Shown: one piece after another, positions 8,010-14,520 of the stretch
How the letters are laid out: the number at the start of each line of letters is the position of its first letter
How positions within the stretch are numbered: the stretch's first letter is position 1
Assembly: GCA_045540635.1 (NCBI GenBank)
Contig: JAZQHO010000131.1
Coordinates: forward strand, 1 to 20,205
DNA length: 20,205 nucleotides
From: Limiplasma sp045540635
Lineage (GTDB): Bacteria > Bacillota > Clostridia > Christensenellales > Aristaeellaceae
Direction: 5' to 3'
Notes under the pieces: generated by a model
The model's input: only the letters and a program-made list of their open reading frames with translations
What the model was told of the DNA's origin: nothing
Databases searched by the model: none
Program-made: the position numbers and the translations under genes

Positions 8010-8085
8010 TGGTACACCATCAGGGACTCGAACCCTGGACACCCTGATTAAGAGTCAGGTGCTCTACCAACTGAGCTAATGGTGC
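8010..8085 (-). tRNA. tRNA-Lys (anticodon CUU), second copy
   Basis: 76 bases including CCA, identical to the copy at 6151-6226. It has the same anticodon loop CTCTTAA, acceptor and T arm. Its promoter and terminator also resemble those of the first copy, indicating a duplication of the whole transcription unit. The two copies are 1,859 bases apart, in the same orientation. Confidence 0.97.
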
Positions 8086-8113
8086 ATGCGGTGTGTTTCA
8101 ACCAGCAAAAGAT

Positions 8114-8141
8114 ATTATACTCCGTTTTGAATGAAAGTCAA
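8114..8141 (-). promoter_or_regulatory. Promoter of the second tRNA-Lys gene
   Basis: On the minus strand, TTGACT (8136-8141) and TATAAT (8114-8119) are 16 bases apart. This is the same spacing, and largely the same surrounding bases, as the first tRNA-Lys promoter. Confidence 0.82.
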
Positions 8142-8224
8142 CCCCTTTTTTTCAAAAAATATCGTTCGCCATTTGCGGGGCACAGCCCGCCTGCGGGTAG
8201 GGGAAAGAGGCGTACACCCAACGG

Positions 8225-8254
8225 TTGCAAAAGCCTGTGCGGGTGTGTTAGAAT
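8225..8254 (+). promoter_or_regulatory. Candidate promoter of the HAD phosphatase gene
   Basis: TTGCAA (8225-8230), an 18-base spacer and TAGAAT (8249-8254) resemble a sigma-A promoter. It lies about 70 bases before the HAD start codon. This is a match to consensus only. Confidence 0.4.
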
Positions 8255-8324
8255 TTGCACGTTGCGGAAGGGAGCAGCGGCGTGCGTAGCTGTATCTCTC
8301 CTCATTCTTTGGTAAAGAGGCGAT

Positions 8325-9005
8325 ATGTTTATGATGGAGCAGCTCCATAAGCCCGTTCGGCAGGTGCTTTGGGATTGGAATGGCACCCTGCTGGACGATC
8401 TGCAATACGCCATCGGTGTCCGTAACCGGGTCTTTCCGCTCTTCGGGCTGCCGACCATCGACAGTCTGGAGGATTATTACAGCCAGTTCACTTTTCCTGT
8501 GCGGCTGTATTACGAGCGTGCCGGTGTGACGGATGCCAACTTTGTTCAGGTCGCCAATGCATGGATGGATGAATATGTCCGTGGCTGCCGGGAGATCCCG
8601 CTGCATGAGGATGCGGCCTCCGTCGTGCATGCGCTGAAGGCAGCCGGCATACGGCAGGTGGTGCTGTCTGCCAGCAAGCTGGATATCCTGAGCCAACAGC
8701 TGAGCTATTATCCGGAGCTGGACGGCTGCTTCGACAGCGTACTGGGCTTGTCGGATATCTATGCCCGCAGCAAGGAGGCCATCGGCTGCGCCTATCTGGA
8801 GCGCTGCGGCATTCCTGCACAGGATTGCGTAATGTTGGGCGATACCCTGCACGATGCGGATGTGGCCCGGGCGATGGGGGCACGGTGCATACTGGTGGCA
8901 AGGGGGCACCAGAGCTGGGCTGTGCTGGAAAAAGCGGGTGTTCCGGTATGCGGCTCGCTTCGGGAAGCCGCCACTCTGCTCATGCCGTCTCCGCAGGAAA
9001 AATGA
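8325..9005 (+). CDS. HAD-superfamily hydrolase, phosphoglycolate phosphatase-like
   Basis: 226 residues. Motif I is D17-W-N19-G-T-L with the nucleophile D17 but asparagine where most HAD phosphatases carry the second, acid/base aspartate. The alpha-helical cap follows (about 25-90). Motif II is S115 (VVLSAS), motif III K150 (RSKEAIG) and motif IV GDTLHDAD with D173 and D177. The layout fits subfamily I (Gph/PgmB-like) enzymes, which dephosphorylate small phospho-metabolites in the cytosol; the substrate cannot be read from the sequence. The ATG at 8325 has AGAGG about 9 bases upstream; an ATG at 8334 is a weaker alternative. It is monocistronic between the second tRNA-Lys gene and a convergent regulator, ending at a strong shared hairpin. 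Confidence 0.88.
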   Translation: MFMMEQLHKPVRQVLWDWNGTLLDDLQYAIGVRNRVFPLFGLPTIDSLEDYYSQFTFPVRLYYERAGVTDANFVQVANAWMDEYVRGCREIPLHEDAASVVHALKAAGIRQVVLSASKLDILSQQLSYYPELDGCFDSVLGLSDIYARSKEAIGCAYLERCGIPAQDCVMLGDTLHDADVARAMGARCILVARGHQSWAVLEKAGVPVCGSLREAATLLMPSPQEK

Positions 9006-9030
9006 ACGGCCGCTGCATGCGGCTTTCAAG

Positions 9031-9071
9031 CAGAAACGGTTCGGTTCCGTTGCGGAACCGAACCGTTTCTG
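9031..9071. terminator. Perfect 19-bp hairpin, probable bidirectional terminator
   Basis: CAGAAACGGTTCGGTTCCG (9031-9049) and its exact reverse complement (9053-9071) are separated by a 3-base loop. It lies between the convergent HAD and XRE genes. The T-tract is short in both directions (CGTTTCTG), so termination is probable rather than certain. The ACGGTTCGG core is shared with the tRNA-Lys terminators. Confidence 0.65.
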
Positions 9072-9087
9072 TATATACGCTTGGCGA

Positions 9088-9309
9088 TTACAGGAGGGGA
9101 GTCTTTACGGCGGTCAACCCCAGCACATAATCGGCGCTTACATTGTAGTACCGGCAAAGGGTGATCAGATGGTGGATCGGCAGAGCATTAACGCCGTTCT
9201 CGTAGCGGGAGTATACCTGCTGCGTGGTTTCCAGAACCTGAGCCACATCGGACTGCTTCAGGCCGTTGTTCTGGCGCAGTTCCCGGATCTTGTCGCAATA
9301 CATTTCCAC
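9088..9309 (-). CDS. XRE-family helix-turn-helix regulator
   Basis: 73 residues from GTG 9309. A compact Cro/CI-type DNA-binding domain: RELRQNNGLKQSDVAQVLET, then QQVYSRYENGVNALPIHHLI, then YNVSADYVLGLT. There is no effector domain. I chose GTG 9309 because AGGAAG lies 7 bases before it. The longest open frame begins at a TTG at 9360 inside the promoter -10 element, so that start cannot be used from this promoter; ATG 9303 is the other plausible start. Two copies of ATGCAACAT overlap the promoter, as expected for a self-repressing regulator. It converges on the HAD gene and diverges from tspO. Targets are otherwise unknown. Confidence 0.85.
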   Translation of the reverse strand: MEMYCDKIRELRQNNGLKQSDVAQVLETTQQVYSRYENGVNALPIHHLITLCRYYNVSADYVLGLTAVKTPLL

Positions 9310-9342
9310 AACGGAACTTCCTTCCTGCCCAATACGGCTGTG

Positions 9343-9383
9343 ATGCAACATATTATACAAGAAATGGAAACGTAATGCAACAT
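9343..9383 (-). promoter_or_regulatory. Promoter with paired operator-like repeats upstream of the XRE gene
   Basis: On the minus strand, TTGCAT (9375-9380) and a perfect TATAAT (9352-9357) are exactly 17 bases apart. The 9-base ATGCAACAT occurs twice (9343-9351 and 9375-9383), with starts 32 bases apart, about three helical turns. One copy overlaps the -35; the other abuts the -10 on its downstream side. The distal copy is part of a 5-bp-arm palindrome, TAATG-CAA-CATTA. This layout suits autorepression by the XRE protein (inference). Confidence 0.65.
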
Positions 9384-9531
9384 TATTTGGATGGTTTTCC
9401 AGTTGAAATACACTGCAAGAACACGAAACAACGTAAATAATGTAAGGTCATGGTTCTGCCCACGAATCATTTCCGTTTGGAATGAATATAGTATCACCGG
9501 GCCCCAACATGGAAAGAATGAGGTGTCTGGT

Positions 9532-10020
9532 ATGCAAAGAAGCAAGGAACGTTCTCATTGGAAGTGGCTGCTCATCTGTCTGGCAATCCCGCTGGTGATA
9601 GGGGGGCTTTCTGCACTTGTCTCCCGTGATGGTATGCAGCGTTTTGCACAGGTACAAAAACCACCGTTCTCGCCACCGGATTGGCTGTTTCCTGTTGCAT
9701 GGACGATCCTTTATCTGATGATGGGCTATGCCTCCTTTTTGGTATGGCGGGCACCCGAACCTCAGGGGGTCATTCATAAAGCGCTGTGCTGGTACGGCGC
9801 GCAGCTTTGTGCCAATTTCTTGTGGAGCCCGCTGTTTTTTTCCGGCAGCCTGTATCTGGCAGCATTGTTATGGCTGGTGTGTATTCTTCTGCTCATTGTG
9901 GGCACCATCCGGCGCTTTGCCGGTATCCACCCGAGGGCGGGCTGGCTGCTGGTGCCCTATCTCTGCTGGTGCCTGTTTGCAACTTATCTGAATGCGGGCG
10001 TGTGGGTGCTCAACCGGTAA
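9532..10020 (+). CDS. tspO: TspO/MBR-family membrane protein
   Basis: 162 residues from ATG 9532, the usual TspO length; the open frame extends further upstream without a ribosome site. Five hydrophobic segments are expected, near residues 12-30, 50-72, 84-103, 106-125 and 137-160. Family signatures are visible: KPPFSPPDWLFPVAWTILY (43-61), the N95/W98-containing ANFLWSPLFF (94-103), and the C-terminal TYLNAGVWVLN. TspO proteins bind tetrapyrroles or sterol-like ligands in the membrane and are linked to porphyrin handling and stress signalling. It is a single-gene unit ending at a terminator. An imperfect dyad, CATTTCC-GTTT-GGAATG (9468-9484), lies 48 bases upstream, next to a TATAGT. Confidence 0.92.
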   Translation: MQRSKERSHWKWLLICLAIPLVIGGLSALVSRDGMQRFAQVQKPPFSPPDWLFPVAWTILYLMMGYASFLVWRAPEPQGVIHKALCWYGAQLCANFLWSPLFFSGSLYLAALLWLVCILLLIVGTIRRFAGIHPRAGWLLVPYLCWCLFATYLNAGVWVLNR

Positions 10021-10030
10021 AAACGGAGGG

Positions 10031-10056
10031 AAGGGCGCATTTTTACATGCGCCCTT
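10031..10056 (+). terminator. Terminator after tspO
   Basis: AAGGGCGCAT (10031-10040) and ATGCGCCCTT (10047-10056) form a 10-bp stem with a 6-base loop, followed by GTTTGCTCTTG. It starts 11 bases past the tspO stop. Confidence 0.8.
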
Positions 10057-10131
10057 GTTTGCTCTTGTAAAATATGTTAAGATGATGAAAACCAAAGCAA
10101 AATACTGCCCGAAGCACGAAAGGAGCCCGTT

Positions 10132-10914
10132 ATGACTTTCAGCGATTTTCACTTTTTCTCCGAAGCCCTCGGCGTACAGGTGACAGTGCATGTGCTGCTG
10201 CCCACCATGGAAGTAATGCAGCAGAAAAAGACCAAGCTTCCCTGTCTCTATCTGCTCCACGGCCTCAGCGACGACCATACCATGTGGATGCGCCAGACCC
10301 GGCTGGAGTTTTATGCCCGTAAGTATCGTGCTGCCATCGTTATGCCTGCCGTCAACCGTTCCTTCTATACCGATATGGCGCAGGGTGCCAAGTATTTCAC
10401 CTTCGTCTCAGAGGAGCTGCCCGCAGTCATGGAGCGCTATTTCCCCATCAGCAGTGAGCGGAAGGATCGCTTTGCAGCCGGTCTTTCCATGGGCGGCTAT
10501 GGTGCCATGAAGCTGGGCCTCCGCTGCCCCGACCGGTATGCGGCGATCGCCAGCTTTTCGGGCGCGCTGGAGATGGAAAAGAGCTGGCAGGATAACCGCC
10601 GCGGAGACGATTTCCTGAAAGAACTGGATGCGGTGTTCGGCGGCGAGAAGGCCATGAAGAACAGCGATAACAATCTGGCGCGTCTGGCACGCAGGCTCAG
10701 CAAGACCCCCGAGGAAGCCCCCAGGATCTACGTCGCCTGCGGCACGGAGGATTTCCTCTTCCAGGCCAATAACAGTTTCGTCAAAAGCTTTGGCAAAAAG
10801 CTGAATATCGAATACTTTACCGAGCCCGGTGCCCATACGTGGGATTTCTGGGACAAGCATATCGAAAAGGCGCTGGAGTGGTTCCGCCTGCCGGAGGCTG
10901 AAAACGTATGGTAA
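10132..10914 (+). CDS. Alpha/beta-hydrolase esterase (esterase D / tributyrin esterase type)
   Basis: 260 residues with no signal peptide, so probably cytosolic. The N-terminal strand region leads to the oxyanion-loop motif LLHGLSDD (41-48). The nucleophile is S119 in GLSMGGYGA, with D207 (ACGTEDFLF) and H235 (EPGAHTWDFW) completing the triad. This matches the esterase D/S-formylglutathione hydrolase/CE1-like family, including Firmicutes tributyrin esterases; a role on short-chain acyl or feruloyl esters is likely but the substrate is unknown. AAAGGAG lies 8 bases before ATG 10132. The last 7 bases overlap the start of the TlyA-type methyltransferase gene, so the two are probably co-translated although their functions look unrelated. 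Confidence 0.9.
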   Translation: MTFSDFHFFSEALGVQVTVHVLLPTMEVMQQKKTKLPCLYLLHGLSDDHTMWMRQTRLEFYARKYRAAIVMPAVNRSFYTDMAQGAKYFTFVSEELPAVMERYFPISSERKDRFAAGLSMGGYGAMKLGLRCPDRYAAIASFSGALEMEKSWQDNRRGDDFLKELDAVFGGEKAMKNSDNNLARLARRLSKTPEEAPRIYVACGTEDFLFQANNSFVKSFGKKLNIEYFTEPGAHTWDFWDKHIEKALEWFRLPEAENVW

Positions 10915-11729
10915 AGAAAACCACTGCCATGGAGCGGCTGCTGAAGGAGGGCTTCTTCGAAAGCAAGGAGGCAGCATTGCCATATCTGATGAGCGGAGCC
11001 GTTACATGCGGTGCAACGCCCGTCCGCACCGGCGGCCAGATCGTGCCGCTGGATCTGCCCATGAATGTAAAGGGTCTTAACGAAAAGTATGTGGGCAAAG
11101 GCGGCTATAAGCTGGAGGGAGCCATTGCAGATTTCGGGATCGAGGTCAAGGGTCGTATCTGCATTGATGCCGGAGCTTGTACCGGCGGCTTTACCGATTG
11201 TTTGCGCCAGCATGGTGCCGGGCTGGTCTATGCTGTGGAGGTGGGCTTTGGGCAGCTGGCCGGCAGCCTGATGCAGGATCCCACCATCGTCAATCTGGAA
11301 AAGACCAACATTGGCGACGAAAAGCTGCTTACCCTTGCCCCCAAGCCCGATCTGGGCAGCGTGGATCTCAGCTATCTTTCTCTGGTCAAGGCTGTGCCGC
11401 AGTTCCGCGCCATCATGCACAATGAGGGCGAATTGATGTGTCTGGTAAAGCCCCTGTTCGAGATCGAGGATGCCAATGCCCGCCGAACGGGAGAGATCGG
11501 GCAGGAGGCCTATCTGCCCCTGCTGCTGAGACTGGTGGATACCCTGAACGACCAACCCTGTACATGGGTGGAAGGAGTCACGCACAGCCCAGTCACCGGC
11601 AACAATGGCACCCATGAGTTCTTCCTGCATGTGTGCTTCGGCAGTCAAGCCAATCAGCCGGATCTCTCGCAGGCCTGCCGGGATGCGGTGGACAGGGCGG
11701 TACGGCTGGAAAAATATCACAAACGGTAG
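10908..11729 (+). CDS. TlyA-family rRNA methyltransferase (S4 plus FtsJ-like domain)
   Basis: 273 residues. An S4-like RNA-binding domain covers about residues 7-50 (MERLLKEGFFESKEAALPYL, then SGAV), followed by the TlyA linker YVGKGGYKLE (61-70). The methyltransferase has a SAM loop IDAGACTGGFTD (86-97), VDLSYLSL with D153, and LVKPLFE with K181, matching the FtsJ/TlyA fold. TlyA proteins 2'-O-methylate 16S and/or 23S rRNA; which sites this one modifies is unknown. GGAGG lies 10 bases before ATG 10908, within the esterase gene, and the start overlaps the esterase stop. The S4 region departs from the usual R-LD-LLV start. The stop codon is TAG, showing that TAG is a normal stop in this genome. 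Confidence 0.88.
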   Translation: MVKKTTAMERLLKEGFFESKEAALPYLMSGAVTCGATPVRTGGQIVPLDLPMNVKGLNEKYVGKGGYKLEGAIADFGIEVKGRICIDAGACTGGFTDCLRQHGAGLVYAVEVGFGQLAGSLMQDPTIVNLEKTNIGDEKLLTLAPKPDLGSVDLSYLSLVKAVPQFRAIMHNEGELMCLVKPLFEIEDANARRTGEIGQEAYLPLLLRLVDTLNDQPCTWVEGVTHSPVTGNNGTHEFFLHVCFGSQANQPDLSQACRDAVDRAVRLEKYHKR

Positions 11730-11831
11730 GAAAGCAAAGATTGTAAAATTTTGTGCCGGAATCGGGAAGAAACAACAGTGCGGTTTCGTTACATAAGTAA
11801 CAAGGAATAATACACCAAGGGAGGTTTTGCT

Positions 11832-13019
11832 ATGAAGCGGGTATTCAAAAAGGGCATTGCGTTGGTTTTGGCTCTCATTCTGTGCTTTGCCACGGCTGGC
11901 AGCGCACTGGCGGCGGGCTTCGGCCTTGTCAGCAGCACCAACTCGCTCAACCTGCGTGCCGCAGCCAGCGTCTCCAGCCAGTGGCTGGGCGCTTATCCCC
12001 GTGGCTCCTGGGTGGAGATCATCGGCAGTCAGAACAATTTCTATCACGTAATCGCACCTGATGGGCGGGTCGGTTACATGAGCAAGAACTACATCACCAC
12101 CGATGGAAATGCGCTCAAGACGGTGCGCATCGCCATCGTCAATAACGCCAACGGCGGTGCCTACCTCAACTTCCGCACCGCTCCCAGCTATACCGCTGCC
12201 ATTCATGGCGTTCTCTACAACGGCACGCCCCTGCTGGTGCTGGGCGAGCAGAACGGCTGGTACTATGTGCAGCTCAACGGCAAGAACGGCTATGTGCGCA
12301 GCGAGTATGTGAAGGTTGACTACATGGTCGGCAGCAGCGAGGTCGCCACCATCAAGACCAACAACGGCGGTGCACTGAACCTGCGCGTAGGCCCCGGCAC
12401 CCAGTATGCGGTGCTGCGCCAGTTCCCCAACAACCAGCATGTGATGGTGCTGGCCAAGGGCAACGGCTGGTGGCTGGTGGCTGTAAACGGCTATACCGGC
12501 TATATGGATCAGAGCTATCTCAAGACGGGGCTGGTGCCTGCGCAGGAACCCGTCACCAATGTGGGCGGCAGCACCGGCAGCAGCACCGGCAGCACCTCCA
12601 ATAACTTTGCCAGGCCCTATGCGGTGGTCAACAACCCCAAGCCCACGCAGGCGCTGAATCTGCGCCAGTGCCCCACCACCGCCGCTTCTGTGCTGCGCAA
12701 GCTGTACAACGGCACCGAGCTGCTTGTTACCGATTACGGCACCGAGTGGTGCGCTGTTACCCTGAAGGATACCGGCATCTCCGGTTATGTAATGACCAAA
12801 TACATCACCCTGCTCAATATGCCCAGCCTTGCCTTCCGCACGGTGGTGCATCCCAGCGGCAGCTATGTCAACCTGCGGCAGGGCCAGAGCCTCAGCTCCG
12901 CTGTGCTGATGCGCGTGCCCCACGGCCAGCAGGTAAGTGTGCTGAGTGTGGGTACCGATTGGTGCAAGGTCAGCTATAACGGCATTGAGGGCTACATGCT
13001 CAACTGCTTCCTTAAGTAA
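11832..13019 (+). CDS. Secreted protein with five bacterial SH3 (SH3b) repeats
   Basis: 395 residues. A signal peptide (1-27) ends GSALA-A. Five SH3b modules follow, at about 30-90, 98-163, 172-232, 263-327 and 335-395. Each has the N-L-R motif (SLNLRAA, YLNFRTA, ALNLRVG, ALNLRQC, YVNLRQG) and a closing G-Y-[MV] strand (VGYMSKNYI, NGYVRSEYV, TGYMDQSYL, SGYVMTKYI, EGYMLNCFL). A Ser/Thr/Gly-rich linker (244-257) splits modules 1-3 from 4-5. There is no catalytic domain, so it probably binds peptidoglycan or other wall glycans. GGGAGG precedes ATG 11832 by 7 bases. Its 3' end overlaps the convergent membrane-protein gene by 28 bases. Homologues often carry an amidase or peptidase; this one appears to be binding modules only. 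Confidence 0.9.
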   Translation: MKRVFKKGIALVLALILCFATAGSALAAGFGLVSSTNSLNLRAAASVSSQWLGAYPRGSWVEIIGSQNNFYHVIAPDGRVGYMSKNYITTDGNALKTVRIAIVNNANGGAYLNFRTAPSYTAAIHGVLYNGTPLLVLGEQNGWYYVQLNGKNGYVRSEYVKVDYMVGSSEVATIKTNNGGALNLRVGPGTQYAVLRQFPNNQHVMVLAKGNGWWLVAVNGYTGYMDQSYLKTGLVPAQEPVTNVGGSTGSSTGSTSNNFARPYAVVNNPKPTQALNLRQCPTTAASVLRKLYNGTELLVTDYGTEWCAVTLKDTGISGYVMTKYITLLNMPSLAFRTVVHPSGSYVNLRQGQSLSSAVLMRVPHGQQVSVLSVGTDWCKVSYNGIEGYMLNCFLK

Positions 13020-13642
13020 AACCTGTCAAGAAGGGCGCACAGGCTGCTCAGAAGCACCATGCACCCAAGCTCCAGCCCGGCGGCGTAGATGCTGTAACCG
13101 TGCCGAATGAGCCATGCCAGCGGTGTACCCGCCGGAGCTGCCCGTAAAAACAGATAATTGCTGCCCGTCAGCCTGTTTACGCAGGCTGCCAGCAGCATAA
13201 GACCGTTGCCAAGCAGAAAGGTCTCTCTTGCATCGCTTGGCAGCGGTCTTTTTTGCCGCAGTTGAAACACGCCCACCGCAAGGATCAGTGCATGCAGACG
13301 CACAAAGGCGACCTTCATCAAAAGCGGGCGGGAGCAGGCTGCCACTGCGGGGAAAACCAGCGCCAGCCCTGCTCCGGGCATGCCCAGCAGCAGAAGAAAA
13401 TGAAACAACCGCTTGTTGTAGCACAGGCACAGCACCATGCCCACCAGCGCAGAGAAGCCACACAGGTGCAGGGGCAGAGCGGTTTGCAGGCTCAGAGCCC
13501 CATCCAGCCCAAGCAGCCAAAGCTGGCTGCCCATAGCTGTCATCAGGCCGCAGAGCAGCAGCGCGGCGACTGTACGCCTGCATCGCTGCGCACCGTAAAA
13601 GGCCAGCGTGCACCAGAGCCAAGCTTCCAGCAGCCCAAGCAA
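12992..13642 (-). CDS. YwaF-like (TIGR02206/TMEM164-type) integral membrane protein
   Basis: 216 residues with about six to seven hydrophobic segments. Family features visible are LPLHLCGFSA near residue 56 and GSNYLFLRAAPAG near 160, both characteristic of YwaF/TP0381 proteins. Function is unknown; homologues are integral membrane proteins of Firmicutes and spirochaetes. The start is unusual: TTG at 13642, supported by a strong GGGAGGG 7 bases upstream, with no ATG near enough to fit. The 3' end overlaps the convergent SH3b gene by 28 bases, so the two transcripts are antisense at their ends. Confidence 0.8.
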   Translation of the reverse strand: MLGLLEAWLWCTLAFYGAQRCRRTVAALLLCGLMTAMGSQLWLLGLDGALSLQTALPLHLCGFSALVGMVLCLCYNKRLFHFLLLLGMPGAGLALVFPAVAACSRPLLMKVAFVRLHALILAVGVFQLRQKRPLPSDARETFLLGNGLMLLAACVNRLTGSNYLFLRAAPAGTPLAWLIRHGYSIYAAGLELGCMVLLSSLCALLDRFYLRKQLSM

Positions 13643-13710
13643 GGCAAATCCCTCCCTGTATGTGCAATGGAGTTACTTTTTCGCGATCTGCCGGTTTGCA
13701 TACCTTCGGT

Positions 13711-13739
13711 TTGACGCATCCGGCAAAAACCGCTACAAT
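13711..13739 (+). promoter_or_regulatory. Promoter of the alarmone synthetase gene
   Basis: TTGACG (13711-13716), a 17-base spacer and TACAAT (13734-13739) give 5 of 6 matches at both elements. Transcription should start near 13746, leaving a leader of about 33 bases. CGGTTTG occurs twice here (13692-13698 and 13707-13713), the second copy touching the -35. Confidence 0.75.
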
Positions 13740-13778
13740 AAACATGGGGGAAAGTTTTGCCAAAGGAGGAAAAACGCA

Positions 13779-14471
13779 ATGGAGCATATGCCTCAATGGC
13801 CGGAGGAGATGAAGCAGCTGGTTCGCGACTTTGTGGATCTGCGTTGCCGCTATCAGGCTGCGCTGACCGAGGTAAAGACCAAGCTGGATATACTGAATGA
13901 GGAGTTCCGGGTGCGTTACTCCCGCAACCCGATCCACCATATGGAGAGCCGTATCAAAAGTTTGGAGAGCATCGCCCGAAAGCTGGAGGGCAAGGGCTTT
14001 GCCCCCACTGCCGAGAACGCTGTTGCTCACCTGCAGGATATTGCCGGTGTCCGCGTGGTCTGTGCCTACCGAAATGATGTATACACCATTGCCGGGCTGC
14101 TTACCTCGCAGGATGATATCCGCCTGCTGCGCACCCGGGACTATATTCAGGAGCCCAAGCCCAATGGCTACCGCAGCCTTCATCTGATCGTGGAGATACC
14201 TGTGTTTTTGTCCACCGGCAAGCAGTACATGCCTGTTGAGGTGCAGATCCGCACCATTGCCATGGACTTCTGGGCCAGTCTGGAGCATCGCATCCGCTAC
14301 AAGGTGGAGTTTCAGGTGCCCGAAGAACTGAATCGGGATCTGTTCGAAGCCGCCCGGCGTATTGCGGAGGTGGACGAGGATATGCAGAGAATCCACGACC
14401 GCATGGTCGATCTGGCGAAGCAGAATGGGGTGGGTGCCGAAACCTGCCCGTCCCCGGAATGTGAGGAATAA
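13779..14471 (+). CDS. Small alarmone synthetase, RelQ/YjbM-type GTP pyrophosphokinase
   Basis: 230 residues from ATG 13779, with AAAGGAGG 9 bases upstream. Small alarmone synthetases are about 210-230 residues and carry only the RelA/SpoT synthetase domain, as here. Visible motifs: the basic helix HMESRIKSLESIARKL (54-69), QDIAGVRVVC (86-95), EPKPNGYRSLHLIVE (125-139) and EVQIRTIAMDFWASLEH (154-170). There is no HD hydrolase domain, so it makes (p)ppGpp from ATP and GTP/GDP but cannot degrade it. It acts in the cytosol as part of the stringent response. A sigma-A promoter lies directly upstream. It is followed after 49 bases by a YdcZ-type transporter gene with a hairpin over its ribosome site. 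Confidence 0.93.
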   Translation: MEHMPQWPEEMKQLVRDFVDLRCRYQAALTEVKTKLDILNEEFRVRYSRNPIHHMESRIKSLESIARKLEGKGFAPTAENAVAHLQDIAGVRVVCAYRNDVYTIAGLLTSQDDIRLLRTRDYIQEPKPNGYRSLHLIVEIPVFLSTGKQYMPVEVQIRTIAMDFWASLEHRIRYKVEFQVPEELNRDLFEAARRIAEVDEDMQRIHDRMVDLAKQNGVGAETCPSPECEE

Positions 14472-14474
14472 AAG

Positions 14475-14515
14475 GATCGCCTTCCTGTGCATACTGTTGC
14501 CACAGGGAGGCGATC
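14475..14515 (+). promoter_or_regulatory. Hairpin sequestering the ribosome site of the YdcZ-type gene
   Basis: GATCGCCTTCCTGTG (14475-14489) pairs along its whole 15 bases with CACAGGGAGGCGATC (14501-14515), with one G-U pair and an 11-base loop. The 3' arm contains GGGAGG (14505-14510), the ribosome site for the ATG at 14521. No T-tract follows directly, so it looks more like a translational control element or RNA processing/stability hairpin than a terminator. Confidence 0.6.
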
Positions 14516-14520
14516 TCTAT

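Noticed and set aside
6151..8085. tRNA-Lys pair as attachment sites bounding an integrated element
   Set aside because: There is no integrase, recombinase or phage gene between or beside them. The repeats cover complete tRNA units with promoters, which fits tandem duplication rather than att sites.
8175..8197. Mutually exclusive GCGGG/CCCGC hairpins upstream of the HAD gene
   Set aside because: They lie upstream of the likely promoter at 8225, so they would not be in the HAD leader, and the 2-base loop of one form is not feasible.
10728..12923. Very long open frame (731 codons) on the minus strand
   Set aside because: It lies antisense to the esterase, TlyA-type and SH3b genes, which have clear motifs and ribosome sites. 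Its translation is low-complexity and rich in His, Ala and Gly, typical of antisense frames in GC-rich DNA.
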